This document shows, one piece after another, positions 32,052 through 40,506 of a DNA stretch of 64,000 nucleotides. Location of the stretch: positions 1 to 64,000 of the forward strand of contig NZ_JAFLRH010000009.1 of assembly GCF_017310645.1 (NCBI RefSeq). The letters run 5' to 3'. A program made the position numbers and the translations under genes. The DNA is from Paradesulfitobacterium ferrireducens. Its GTDB lineage: Bacteria > Bacillota > Desulfitobacteriia > Desulfitobacteriales > Desulfitobacteriaceae. The notes beneath the pieces are model-generated. The model was not told where the DNA came from. It searched no databases and was given only the letters and a program-made list of their open reading frames with translations. How positions within the stretch are numbered: position 1 is the stretch's first letter; the number at the start of each line of letters is the position of its first letter.

Positions 32052-32621
32052 TTAGGAATCTTTTGGGAGAATTTTTTCCACTAAGCCCCAACTATTGCGG
32101 GTCACTGCTGTTTTGATGCGATACCCATTCTTGTCCCGGTAGAAATGGTACAGGTGTTTGCGCCGTTCGTAATCTCGGGGAGCAATTCCTGCAATAATGC
32201 GGTTAACTTTGGTACTATGATGCAATACTTTTTCCAGGTTTTTCAGGCAGACGGAGCCAATTCCCCGGTCACTGATGTCTTGCATCTGAATGTCTTCAAT
32301 CTCGCACAGATTGCGCTCATCATCCAGTCTGATCAGGAAATTGTCATATATTTTATTTTGAAAGAAAATAAGTATTTTAATTAAACGGGGATAACCCTCT
32401 TTCTCCAGACAGAACAGCTGAAAGCAGTCTTCCGTTACTTTGGCGATTCGGCTCCGCGGTTGAGGGACAGCGGACACTTCATCTATAAAAATATAATAAT
32501 GTTTTTGGCCTTGAACCGCATTTATTAAGGATGTCAGGTATTCCAGCGCGTGCCCGGCATTTTCCCGCCCCCGGGTTAGTGCTTCGATCTTAAGTTCCAA
32601 AAAAAGTGTAATCGGATTCAA
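32052..32621 (-). CDS. Probable GNAT-like acetyltransferase-fold protein
   Basis: A 189-residue protein, not clearly recognised. The second half has a GNAT-like pattern: IEDIQMQDISDRGIGSVCLKNLEKVLHH (about 108-135), with RGIGS in the acetyl-CoA pyrophosphate-binding position, then VNRIIAGIAPRDYERRKHLYHFYRDKNGY. The first half (1-100) is mixed alpha/beta with KHYYIFIDEVSA. Substrate and role are unknown. The gene is A+T-rich and lies between the coiled-coil pseudogene and a flavin reductase gene, alone on its strand. The final region resembles the helix-strand end of the GNAT fold. Confidence 0.5.
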   Translation of the reverse strand: MNPITLFLELKIEALTRGRENAGHALEYLTSLINAVQGQKHYYIFIDEVSAVPQPRSRIAKVTEDCFQLFCLEKEGYPRLIKILIFFQNKIYDNFLIRLDDERNLCEIEDIQMQDISDRGIGSVCLKNLEKVLHHSTKVNRIIAGIAPRDYERRKHLYHFYRDKNGYRIKTAVTRNSWGLVEKILPKDS

Positions 32622-32690
32622 TCCTCAAGCCACCTTCATAAAGGTTTTTCCTTTGCCTCTATCTGCATAATTTCCTAATTATTAATCCTG

Positions 32691-32725
32691 GCTCCTGGTT
32701 CCCGGCTCCTGCTGACCCATGATCT
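32691..32725. repeat. Heptanucleotide repeat block (copy d)
   Basis: The stretch reads TCCTGGC TCCTGGT TCCCGGC TCCTGCT GACCC, the same seven-base periodicity with G+C-richer units. It lies between divergent genes. The rest of 32622-32820 contains TATAAT at 32785-32790 with a weak -35 (TTCATG) 17 bases upstream, probably the flavin reductase promoter. Confidence 0.6.
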
Positions 32726-32820
32726 AATAGTAACATAAATATCCTGATTAGTGGAAGACTATTCATGTAATGGTAAATTCATAGTATAATAAGTATTAAT
32801 ATGTGTAGTCGCGAAAGGGG

Positions 32821-33399
32821 ATGATGATTATTAAGAAAGTTGCGACAAGACCTGCCCCGGTTTTATTTCCGGTGCCAACGGTTCTCGTTACCTCCCAAAT
32901 AGAGGGCGGGGAGCCCAATATGGTTACAATTGCCTGGACAGGAATTATGTGCTCAGAACCGCCGGTTGTGTATATTGGAGTGAACCCAATCCGGTATTCT
33001 CATAGCCTTATCAAAGAGTCCGGGGAATATGTGATCAACATCCCGACTGTGACCCAGGTGAAGGAAGTTGACTTTTGCGGGGTAGTTTCAGGGAAAAAGG
33101 TGAATAAGTTTAAGGAGACCGGACTAACTCCGGTGCCGGCGAGCCAAGTCAAGGCACCGCTGATCGCGGAATGCCCAGTGAATATAGAGTGCCGGGTAAG
33201 ACAAACCCTGTCTTTGGGGAGTCACGATGTCTTTATTGCGGATGTGGTGGCCATCCATTATAATGAGGACGTTCTGGATGAAAAAGGCCGACCGGATATT
33301 GAACGGATTCAGCCGTATGGTTTTAGTCTAAGCGAATATCGTTTGTTGACGGATAAAATCGGATTTCACGGCTATTCTAAAAAAAATAAAAATCGCTAA
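32821..33399 (+). CDS. Flavin reductase family protein (FMN-binding split barrel)
   Basis: A 192-residue flavoprotein of the DIM6/NTAB flavin reductase family. The split-barrel pattern is visible: PVPTVLVTSQIEGGEPNMVTIAWTGIMCSEPP (about 18-49), SHSLIKESGEYVINIPT (60-76), the FCGVVSGKKVNKFKETGLTP segment and a C-terminal GSHDVFIADVVAIHY. Such proteins bind FMN and reduce flavin or act as NAD(P)H-dependent oxidoreductases. Two tandem ATGs follow GAAAGGGG. It is monocistronic and is followed by a terminator. The electron partner is unknown. Confidence 0.88.
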   Translation: MMIIKKVATRPAPVLFPVPTVLVTSQIEGGEPNMVTIAWTGIMCSEPPVVYIGVNPIRYSHSLIKESGEYVINIPTVTQVKEVDFCGVVSGKKVNKFKETGLTPVPASQVKAPLIAECPVNIECRVRQTLSLGSHDVFIADVVAIHYNEDVLDEKGRPDIERIQPYGFSLSEYRLLTDKIGFHGYSKKNKNR

Positions 33400-33474
33400 G
33401 CTCTACGAATGTCGCAATCTAACCACTGTCATATGTTAAACATTTCCATCAAATATTCCAGTCAAAACTAAAGT

Positions 33475-33510
33475 AAAGAGCCGTCCTAAAGGTGAACGGC
33501 TCTTTATCGT
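33475..33510. terminator. Terminator between flavin reductase and TRAP genes
   Basis: AAAGAGCCGT (33475-33484) pairs perfectly with ACGGCTCTTT (33496-33505), followed by ATCGT. It can act on both strands for the convergent genes. Confidence 0.8.
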
Positions 33511-33572
33511 ACTGAACCGAAAGCATATTTTCTTCTGGTGCACTTATCCTCATACAAGTGCAAGCAGCTTAG

Positions 33573-35552
33573 CTAACCAGAATGTCCGAAAGCATGAGAA
33601 GCATTGCTTTTTTGTTTCTTTTGCCATAAAAACACAATCAGAAGTACGGAAAACCCGAATATGTCGGTAATTAAGCCTGGTTTGATCAAACCTAAGGCAG
33701 CTGCAGCCAACAACACTCTTTGAACAGTGCTGGTCTTTGTTATTAGATACCCCTGACTCGCTCCTGCCAAGGCGATGACCCCGACGCTGGCGGTAATCGC
33801 TGCCAGGAGAATTTCTGTCGGATGGCCTTGAGCGATTAAAGCCGGAGAATAGATCCAAATGAACGGGATGAGGAAACCGGCGATTGCCAAGCGGGCGGCT
33901 GTCCATCCCACTTTACTCGGGTTTGCTCCCGCGATTCCGGCGCCGGTGAAAGCAGCCAGAGCGACGGGTGGGGTGACGTTGGAAATGTTACCGAAGTAGA
34001 AGACGAACAAGTGAGCAGACAGAGGATCGATTCCGAGTTTAACCAAAGCCGGAGCCACGATGGTTGCCCCCACGATGTAGACAGCGGTTGTTGGCATGCC
34101 CATACCAAGAATGATAGCCGTGATCATAGAGAGGATCAAGGTTAGGAGCAGGCTGCCGTGGGCCAAGTCAACCATATTATCTCCGAGGGTGATGCCCAGA
34201 CTGGTGAGAGAAGATACTCCGACAATGAATCCTACGACCGCAGTGGCGATAGCTACCCCGACACTTCCCTTGGCCCCCATTTCCATGGCCATCAAAATGC
34301 CTTTCAAACTCATGCGGGTGCTTTTACGGAGATAGCTGGCCAGAACGGCGATGATGATGCCGTAGAAGGCTGCATAAGTAGGTGTTACTCCTTTAACAAG
34401 CAAATAGATTATAGCAATTAACGGTAGGACTAAATGTCCGCGTTCCTTAAGCACTTCTTTCATGGAAGGGAGCTGATCCCGGGGAATTCCGGAGAGTCCG
34501 GTTTTCACCGCTTCCAGGTGTACCATGACAAAGACAGCCAGGTAATAGAGGAACGCGGGCAAAAGAGCGGCAATCATGATGTTTTTATACGGGATGTTTA
34601 GAAATTCTGCCATAATAAAGGCGGCTGCGCCCATAACCGGTGGCATGATTTGGCCCCCCGTAGAGGAGACCGCCTCCACGGCGCCGGCAAAATGGGGTTT
34701 ATACCCGACGCTTTTCATTAAGGGAATGGTAAACGCACCGGTCGTAGCCACATTGGCCACGGCACTTCCGTTGATGGTACCCATTAGCCCGCTGGCAAAA
34801 ACCGCAACTTTAGCGGGTCCGCCCGGAGAAGTGCCGGCCAGAGCCATGGAGGAGTCGTTAATAAATTTGGCCATCCCGGTTTCGCCTAAAAAGGCACCAA
34901 AGAGAACAAATAAGAAAATATAGGAGGCAGATACCCCTAAGGCTGTACCGAAGATTCCCTCGGTTCCGAGATACATGTGCTCGATAATCCGTTTGATCGA
35001 GAAGCCGCTGTGGCCGAAAGAACCCGGGATATACTCACCTAAATAGGCGTATACCAGAAACAAAAGCCCGAGAATAGGCAGCTCCTTGCCGAGAGCCCTG
35101 CGCCCGCCCTCAAATACGACTAAGATTGCCAGAGCGCCGAAGACGTAATCTCTGGTGATAGCCAACCCGCCGCGTGCGGCCAACTGGTCATTGGCAATAA
35201 AGATATACGCTCCGACGGCGATACTCAGGATGATGAAACCCCAATCGAAAATGGAGGGAAGGGATTTCATATTCTTTTTGCGAGCAGGGTAGAGCAGGAA
35301 GATTAAAACCAGGACAAAGGTTAAATGCGCTGCCCGCATTTTAATGGCTTCCAGGGTGCCGAACCCTGCGGTCCACAGCTGAAATGCGGACCACAGGATA
35401 GCAACCGTCGAAACAAGGATAGCCATTTTAGTTTTAGGTGCAAATTTGCGAAATTGCGATTCAGTGTCGTATTTTTCAAGCAGTTCTTGCACCACTTCAT
35501 CTGAAGCGATTTGATCGGCAGTAATTGGTTTCTTTTTTTCTTGCTCGCTCAT
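33573..35552 (-). CDS. TRAP transporter fused permease (4TM/12TM, TAXI type)
   Basis: A 659-residue membrane protein that fuses the small (DctQ-like) and large (DctM-like) permease subunits, the form that pairs with TAXI solute-binding proteins. A soluble N-terminal stretch (1-38) leads into about 16-18 membrane segments. Conserved parts of the large subunit are seen in GMAKFINDSSMALAGTSPGGPAKVAVFASGLMGTINGSAVANVA, in VSSTGGQIMPPVMGAAAF, and in LGMGMPTTAVYI. It uses the ion gradient to import an organic acid or amino acid. It lies 12 bases after the TAXI binding protein gene on the same strand. Confidence 0.93.
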   Translation of the reverse strand: MSEQEKKKPITADQIASDEVVQELLEKYDTESQFRKFAPKTKMAILVSTVAILWSAFQLWTAGFGTLEAIKMRAAHLTFVLVLIFLLYPARKKNMKSLPSIFDWGFIILSIAVGAYIFIANDQLAARGGLAITRDYVFGALAILVVFEGGRRALGKELPILGLLFLVYAYLGEYIPGSFGHSGFSIKRIIEHMYLGTEGIFGTALGVSASYIFLFVLFGAFLGETGMAKFINDSSMALAGTSPGGPAKVAVFASGLMGTINGSAVANVATTGAFTIPLMKSVGYKPHFAGAVEAVSSTGGQIMPPVMGAAAFIMAEFLNIPYKNIMIAALLPAFLYYLAVFVMVHLEAVKTGLSGIPRDQLPSMKEVLKERGHLVLPLIAIIYLLVKGVTPTYAAFYGIIIAVLASYLRKSTRMSLKGILMAMEMGAKGSVGVAIATAVVGFIVGVSSLTSLGITLGDNMVDLAHGSLLLTLILSMITAIILGMGMPTTAVYIVGATIVAPALVKLGIDPLSAHLFVFYFGNISNVTPPVALAAFTGAGIAGANPSKVGWTAARLAIAGFLIPFIWIYSPALIAQGHPTEILLAAITASVGVIALAGASQGYLITKTSTVQRVLLAAAALGLIKPGLITDIFGFSVLLIVFLWQKKQKSNASHAFGHSG

Positions 35553-35564
35553 AAGGCACCTTCC

Positions 35565-36563
35565 TTACTTAAGTACCCCTATTTCTTTGAAATATTTTGC
35601 AGCACCGGGATGCAACGGGATTGTTCCCATGCCTTTTGGGCCGTTTTCTTTAGTGATCGATTTGGCAGTGGAATGGGCTGCGACTAAGTCAGGAAGGTTT
35701 TCATACATCCCCTTGGTCAGTTTGTACACCAAGTCTTCACTGAGGTCGGCTCTGGTCACAAGCAGATTAGCCAGGGCTACTGTTTTGACGTCTTCTGTCT
35801 GACCTTTATAGGTGCCGGCCGGAATCGTGTATTCATAATAGAACGGATATTGTTTGATGATTTCCTGGATCATATCCGGCTCGAGTGAGAGTACTTTGAC
35901 GTCGATTGAGTTGGCCACGTCCATGATAGCGGCTAAAGGACTGGCGCCTGAGAAGTTAGCAGCATCGGCCTGTTTATTTTTAATTAACTCGGCTGCTTCC
36001 GTAAAGCCGACATAGTCCGGATTCACGTTTTTGCTATCTTTGTCCCAGAAATTCAGGCCATAAACTCCAAGCACTTCCTTTGAGTTAAACAGGGTCCCGC
36101 TGCCGGTAGCGCCTGGCACAAAGCGTTTTCCTTTTAAATCCTTGATGGAGTTGATTCCGGAATCCTTACGCACGACAATCTGGGTCACATTGGGATAAAG
36201 CTGGCTGAGCCCGCGCAAATCTTTATACGCCCGGCCTTCAAACGTATCTTTGCCCTCGTAAGCGGAAAATGCGACGTTGGCCATGGTAAAGCCGACTTCC
36301 GATTCCTTTTGCTGCAGTAAAGTTATGTTTTTGGCACTGGCTTCCGTAGCCTGCGCAGATGCCCTTACCCCTGTTACTTTATCAGTCCAGACCTTGGCCA
36401 AAGCGTTGCCAATGGGATAATAGGCCCCTGAGGTGGTACCGGTTCCGATATTGATTTTTTCCACCTTTCCGGAATCCCCACCGGTCGAAGTGCTGCCACC
36501 GCCGCAGCCGGCAAGAGTAAAGGTTAGGAAAGCGGATAGAATTACGGCTACAATCTTTTTCAT
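35565..36563 (-). CDS. TAXI-family TRAP solute-binding lipoprotein
   Basis: The 332-residue extracytoplasmic receptor of the adjacent TRAP permease. A lipoprotein signal peptide with lipobox LAGC (Cys20) and a Gly/Ser linker tethers it to the membrane. The mature domain begins INIGTGTTSGAYYPIGNALAKVW, the defining start of TAXI proteins, with ASAQATEASAKNITLLQQKE and LKGKRFVPGATGSGTLFN following. Ligands in the family include glutamate and other dicarboxylates, but the ligand here is unknown. GGGAGGAG precedes the start; a promoter is seen at 36723-36752. Confidence 0.93.
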   Translation of the reverse strand: MKKIVAVILSAFLTFTLAGCGGGSTSTGGDSGKVEKINIGTGTTSGAYYPIGNALAKVWTDKVTGVRASAQATEASAKNITLLQQKESEVGFTMANVAFSAYEGKDTFEGRAYKDLRGLSQLYPNVTQIVVRKDSGINSIKDLKGKRFVPGATGSGTLFNSKEVLGVYGLNFWDKDSKNVNPDYVGFTEAAELIKNKQADAANFSGASPLAAIMDVANSIDVKVLSLEPDMIQEIIKQYPFYYEYTIPAGTYKGQTEDVKTVALANLLVTRADLSEDLVYKLTKGMYENLPDLVAAHSTAKSITKENGPKGMGTIPLHPGAAKYFKEIGVLK

Positions 36564-36722
36564 AAATTTTCTCCTCCCTTTTTAAAACGTCGCTCATAAA
36601 CCTCTTGAAAAAATAGTAAATTTTCAGTGAACTTGTTTTGCGATTATTCCTCCTTTCTTTTCTGTTTGTCGGATTAGTTTCGTTCCGGAAACAGGAACTA
36701 CATTCCTTCTATAGACACAGCT

Positions 36723-36752
36723 ATTATAGCGGAACGCAAAGAAAGGTGTCAT
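36723..36752 (-). promoter_or_regulatory. Sigma-A promoter of the TAXI-TRAP operon
   Basis: On the minus strand ATGACA (36747-36752) and TATAAT (36723-36728) are separated by 18 bases, giving a leader of about 155 bases before the TAXI gene. The spacer 36564-36943 otherwise contains no gene; on the plus strand TTGCGC (36888-36893) and TAGGAT 17 bases on may serve ybjQ. Confidence 0.6.
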
Positions 36753-36943
36753 AATTCACGGGATAAGCGGTCAGATTTCATTGGTGAACGGAAGAATAAT
36801 ACCACTGAACGGTAGTTCATTGTCTGAACTTTTAGAAATGACAGCATGTTATGGATAAATGGAAAGTTTATAAAAATGCAGGGATTCTTGCGCTCTGCAA
36901 GTTTATGGTATAGGATAATAAAAAACGAATGGAGGAATAAAGA

Positions 36944-37258
36944 ATGATTTTAACGACTACTCCGAGTATTGAAGGGCGCGAGATTATTACATATCACGGA
37001 ATCGTAACCGGAGAGGCGATCATGGGCGCGAATGTTGTGCGCGATTTGTTCGCCAGTATTACCGACATTATCGGCGGACGCTCGGGGGCGTATGAAGAGA
37101 AACTGCAGGATGCGCGCAACATCGCTTTACAGGAGTTAGAACAGAGGGCTCTGAGACTGGGCGGGAATGCGGTGGTCGGCATTGATCTCGATTATGAAGT
37201 GGTCGGGCAAAGCATGTTAATGGTGAGTGCCTCCGGAACTGCAGTCACTGTTAAGTAG
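36944..37258 (+). CDS. YbjQ-family protein
   Basis: A 104-residue cytoplasmic protein of the YbjQ/UPF0145 family. The conserved signatures are present: [31 protein letters not shown] (about 3-33), then [22 protein letters not shown], and the closing [18 protein letters not shown]. Members form oligomeric rings and have been suggested to bind metals; no reaction is known. GGAGGAAT precedes the ATG by 8 bases. It is followed after 14 bases by a LysE-type transporter gene, possibly cotranscribed. Confidence 0.92.
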   Translation: MILTTTPSIEGREIITYHGIVTGEAIMGANVVRDLFASITDIIGGRSGAYEEKLQDARNIALQELEQRALRLGGNAVVGIDLDYEVVGQSMLMVSASGTAVTVK

Positions 37259-37272
37259 CTATAGGGTGCACC

Positions 37273-37896
37273 ATGGTTTTGACTGCGGGGCTTCATGGCA
37301 TAATCTTAGCCATCGGGCTGATCCTGCCGATCGGCATGCAAAACGGGTTTATCTTATTTCAAGGCGCAGTCCATAAAAGGTGGGTAAATTTATTACCCAC
37401 CTTAATCACTGCCGGAATGGCCGATACCTTGCTTATCAGCTTAGGGGCAATGGGAGTATCGGCAGCAGCCTTTCATATTACATGGTTCCGTTATCTGATC
37501 GGTGTCGTTGGAATCCTGTTTTTACTTTATATGGGCGTGGCCAGTTGGCGCGATCAGGGCGCAGAAGCTGCCGGCCTGACGGATACAGCCTGGCCTCCGC
37601 GGCGCCAGATCACTTTCAGTCTCTCTGTATCCCTGCTCAATCCTCATGCCTTAATTGATACTTTGGCCGTGATTGGGGGAAGCGCCTCGGTTTACACTAC
37701 ATTCAGCGAGAGATTTGCTTTTGCAGCAGCCGCAGCCTCTGTGTCCTGGATCTGGTTTTTTCTGCTTTCTTTGATCGGGCATTGGGTTGGGCGCATGGCC
37801 TTTCAAAACAGCTTGAAGCTTTTTAACCGGGTATCAGCGGTAATTATGTGGTTATCTGCAGGATATCTGGGTTATCTTATTATCAATTTTCCTTGA
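37273..37896 (+). CDS. LysE-family amino acid exporter (ArgO/LysE-like)
   Basis: A 207-residue membrane protein with six predicted membrane segments. It begins LTAGLHGIILAIGLILPIGMQNGFILFQGAV, the LysE/ArgO signature with the conserved GMQN, and has VSLLNPHALIDTLAVIGGS (about 116-134), the second conserved block. Members export basic or other amino acids. It lies between ybjQ and an EamA-family gene on the same strand. The substrate is not determinable from the sequence. The ATG lies 14 bases after the ybjQ stop, with a weak upstream site. Confidence 0.9.
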   Translation: MVLTAGLHGIILAIGLILPIGMQNGFILFQGAVHKRWVNLLPTLITAGMADTLLISLGAMGVSAAAFHITWFRYLIGVVGILFLLYMGVASWRDQGAEAAGLTDTAWPPRRQITFSLSVSLLNPHALIDTLAVIGGSASVYTTFSERFAFAAAAASVSWIWFFLLSLIGHWVGRMAFQNSLKLFNRVSAVIMWLSAGYLGYLIINFP

Positions 37897-37918
37897 ATTG
37901 CTCTTTATGTTAGATAGT

Positions 37919-37945
37919 ATTCAGGAGTCAGGAGACAGAATTCAG
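37919..37945. repeat. Heptanucleotide repeat block directly before a start codon (copy e)
   Basis: Units TTCAGGA GTCAGGA GACAGAA TTCAG run from about 37919 to 37945, ending immediately before ATG 37946 of the EamA gene. The AGGAGA inside it is the only plausible ribosome-binding site for that gene. Confidence 0.7.
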
Positions 37946-38839
37946 ATGTTAAAGACGAATCGGGGCTGGGCCGGGGTAATTCAGGTTGCATCAGCAGCAG
38001 TGTTATGGGGAACGTCTGGTACCTTTGCTAAATATCTATTTAATAATGAAATGTCTCCCTATGATTTGGCCCAGGCTAGGGCACTGTTGTCATTTGTGCT
38101 GATTAGCCTCTTATTGGCTGTTTTTAAGCGCCAACATCTGGTGCTAAAAAAGAAAGATCTTGCCTATTTTGCAGTCTTTGGCATTCTGGGGTTGGGTGCG
38201 GTCCAGCTGACCTATCTCTTAGCGATCAGCCTGACCAACGTAGCGACCGCTATTTTCCTGGAGTACCTGGCGCCGGCCTTGGTGCTTGTCTATGGACTTA
38301 TGACCAAAACCGAACGTTTCTCCTGGTCTAAAGTCCTAGCCCTGCTGGCAGCAGTGGGGGGAGGGTATCTCATTGTGCGCGGGCAAGGCCGGGGACTGGG
38401 AATCACTTTGCCGGGTCTGGGGATGGGTTTGGCTGCCGCGTTTTCCTGGGCTTTCTATACGGTATATGCTCAGTATGGATTGAAGAATTATTCTCCGTGG
38501 GCTGTTTTGAACTGGGGGATGGGGTTTGCCTCCCTTGCCTGGGTGCTGTACCAGGCACCCTGGGTCTTATTCATGCGCTATGATCAAACAGCTTGGCTGC
38601 AATTTCTTTATATTGCAGTTTTCGCGACCGTGCTTCCGTTTGGATTATATTTTAACGGAATTAAAAAACTTGGGCCTTTTCAGGCGAACTTAATCAGTTC
38701 TTTAGAGCCGGTCGTAGGGGCTGTGAGTGCTTTTGTGATCCTGGGGGAAATTCTTAATTCCGTGCAGGTATTTGGAAGCGCTTTAGTGCTCACGGCAGTA
38801 ATTCTGATTCAAGCCGCAAAAAGAGGAGGAGAAGCATGA
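37946..38839 (+). CDS. EamA-family (DMT) transporter
   Basis: A 297-residue membrane protein with ten predicted segments in two five-segment EamA repeats. The first starts AGVIQVASAAVLWGTSGTFAKYLF, and the second begins around residue 155 (LPGLGMGLAAAFSWAFYTVYAQYG), with LISSLEPVVGAVSAFVILGE near the end. Members export metabolites such as amino acids. The upstream frame to 37898 runs through repeat DNA, so I take ATG 37946, where AGGAGA in the repeat is 10 bases upstream. It overlaps the next gene by four bases. Confidence 0.88.
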   Translation: MLKTNRGWAGVIQVASAAVLWGTSGTFAKYLFNNEMSPYDLAQARALLSFVLISLLLAVFKRQHLVLKKKDLAYFAVFGILGLGAVQLTYLLAISLTNVATAIFLEYLAPALVLVYGLMTKTERFSWSKVLALLAAVGGGYLIVRGQGRGLGITLPGLGMGLAAAFSWAFYTVYAQYGLKNYSPWAVLNWGMGFASLAWVLYQAPWVLFMRYDQTAWLQFLYIAVFATVLPFGLYFNGIKKLGPFQANLISSLEPVVGAVSAFVILGEILNSVQVFGSALVLTAVILIQAAKRGGEA

Positions 38840-39681
38840 AAAAAATCATGGGGATTATCGCATCCCAGCGCAAGCTGGCTAACGGTGAGATCCTGGTTAA
38901 AGAAGCGGCAGCTGCCAGCGGAGCCGAGCATGAGCTTGAACTGGTCCGCCTGACGGATTTGAACCTTCAGACCTGCCGCGGATGCTATACTTGTCTGACT
39001 CCGGGCAAACCGTGCCCGCTGCCGGACGATCTTTACTTTTTAGCGGCCAAAATCAAGGAAGCGGATGGACTGATCCTCTCTGCTCCTTGTTATGCCTTGG
39101 GGCCGTCTGCGGTCGTGAAGCTGTGGGCTGACCGGATTTTGGCCTTGGCTCAAATGGCCGATGATTTTTGGGGTAAACCGTGTGTGGTGATTGGGACAGC
39201 GGGGATTAATGGCTGGGAAGGGTATACGTTATCCGGTCTGGTCCAGCTGAGCCGGCTGCTGGGTCTGGATGTCAAGGATGCCCATATGTTTATTGGGGCT
39301 TTGCCCGGGGAAGTTTTGGAGAATCAGGACCATATTGAACGCATTAGGCAAATGGGCCGTGCCTTATTCGGGCAAGGACGGGCTGAAAGGCAGGGAGAGT
39401 GCCCAACCTGTTGGTCAGACATATGGAAATTTCCTCAACCTGACCGTAAGGTTTGTCCGTTCTGCGGACAGGAGGCCCATCTGGTTTCCGGGCCGGAAGG
39501 AGTTCGGTGGGAATTGGACCAACCCGGCCGGCGCTTTGAATATGAAAACCATCAATATCATTTCCGGGAATGGCTTCCCGGGAAAGTGTCCGAGTATCTA
39601 AAGCGAAGAAAAGAACTTTCTTTGATTCGAAACCGTTATAAGGGCGAGTACACTTGGGTTTTGCCGGAGCAAAAATCCTGA
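38836..39681 (+). CDS. Flavodoxin-like NADPH-dependent FMN reductase with C-terminal zinc-ribbon segment
   Basis: A 281-residue protein. The first 175 residues match the iron-sulfur-flavoprotein-like FMN reductases: an N-terminal strand (KKIMGIIASQR), CRGCYTCLTPGKPCPLPDDLYFLAAKIKEADGLILSAPCYALGPSAVVKLWADR, which holds the cysteine cluster C-x2-C-x2-C-x6-C (about 53-67). From about 190 a second cysteine set, CPTCWSDIWKF...KVCPFCGQ, resembles a rubredoxin or zinc-ribbon knuckle not found in simple flavodoxins. It may be an electron-transfer flavoprotein with one Fe-S or Zn site. The start overlaps the EamA stop (ATGA). Confidence 0.8.
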   Translation: MKKIMGIIASQRKLANGEILVKEAAAASGAEHELELVRLTDLNLQTCRGCYTCLTPGKPCPLPDDLYFLAAKIKEADGLILSAPCYALGPSAVVKLWADRILALAQMADDFWGKPCVVIGTAGINGWEGYTLSGLVQLSRLLGLDVKDAHMFIGALPGEVLENQDHIERIRQMGRALFGQGRAERQGECPTCWSDIWKFPQPDRKVCPFCGQEAHLVSGPEGVRWELDQPGRRFEYENHQYHFREWLPGKVSEYLKRRKELSLIRNRYKGEYTWVLPEQKS

Positions 39682-39736
39682 ATAAAAATTATGAAAGTGC
39701 ACAGTCTAATTTCAGATTGCGAAAGGAGGCTACAAA

Positions 39737-39910
39737 ATGTCTGGAAGAGTGGATCGTTCAAACGAACCCATCAGCCGGGTAAAATGTGTCGTTGATTCTT
39801 GCAGTTACTGGCATGCCAATCATTGCCATGCTTCATCCATCGAGGTTCAGCCCCCAAACGCTAGCAACAGTGAGATGACTGACTGTGCAACCTTCGCCCC
39901 CAAGATGTAA
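39737..39910 (+). CDS. DUF1540 small cysteine protein
   Basis: A 57-residue protein starting at ATG 39737 with AAAGGAGG 6 bases upstream. It contains the DUF1540 pattern ISRVKCVVDSCSYWHANHCHA followed by SSIEV and a later DCATF, with four cysteines and two histidines arranged like a small metal-binding knuckle. Similar miniproteins are abundant in spore-forming Clostridia, often induced in sporulation; the function is unknown. A terminator follows directly at 39917-39942. Confidence 0.85.
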   Translation: MSGRVDRSNEPISRVKCVVDSCSYWHANHCHASSIEVQPPNASNSEMTDCATFAPKM

Positions 39911-39916
39911 CCGGTC

Positions 39917-39944
39917 AAAGCCCTCCTTAGCGGGGGCTTTTATT
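39917..39944 (+). terminator. Terminator of the DUF1540 gene
   Basis: AAAGCCC (39917-39923) pairs with GGGCTTT (39934-39940), followed by TATTA. Confidence 0.78.
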
Positions 39945-39979
39945 ACTACTAATATGATAGTTTAGAGATTATCCCAAGT

Positions 39980-40345
39980 TCATTTGCTCAATAAGCCATA
40001 TTTCGATTCGAAAGCTTCATTGCTTAAGCTTAGATAATAGAAGCTTTCTAAGATCCCGATGAGTGCAGGTACAAAGGTCCAACAAAAAATCAGATAGAGC
40101 ATTCCTTGCCGCGGGCGTTTGAGATAAAATTTATGGACACCGAAAGAGCTAAAAAAGAAAGCGAGCAAGATAACGCGCAAGCGCCGGTCACTGAGGCCGG
40201 GAGCAGCTGAACGTACCGGGTTGGTCTGGAAACCGCATTCCGGGCATAAATGGGCTGAAGCGTGGGTTTCCGCCGCCAGGGCTGGAATATCATGTCCGCA
40301 CAGGGGACATTTTTTCAGGTTGAGAGCCCGTGTCTGTTTGAACAC
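39980..40345 (-). CDS. Zinc-ribbon TM2-domain membrane protein
   Basis: A 121-residue protein. Residues 10-45 hold a zinc ribbon with CPLCGHD and CPECGFQ (C-x2-C pairs), followed by a TM2 domain (about 58-115) with two membrane segments around the conserved FFSSFGVHKFYLKRPRQGMLYLIF and a short loop. TM2 proteins are widespread and functionally undefined in bacteria. The gene is monocistronic and convergent with the DUF1540 gene. The final residues form a short charged tail. Confidence 0.88.
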   Translation of the reverse strand: MFKQTRALNLKKCPLCGHDIPALAAETHASAHLCPECGFQTNPVRSAAPGLSDRRLRVILLAFFFSSFGVHKFYLKRPRQGMLYLIFCWTFVPALIGILESFYYLSLSNEAFESKYGLLSK

Positions 40346-40506
40346 GTTTTGCCTCCTTAGTAGGTAAAGGATCTTTACTACTATTATCTATTCAAACCAT
40401 TATCTTCCTAGAACTAGAAACAGTTCTGCAGCCAGTCGGCATACTAGTGATGGATAGAACGACTCAGTCCAAAGGAATGGCTTAAAAGGGAGCAGAGAAA
40501 TAGACT

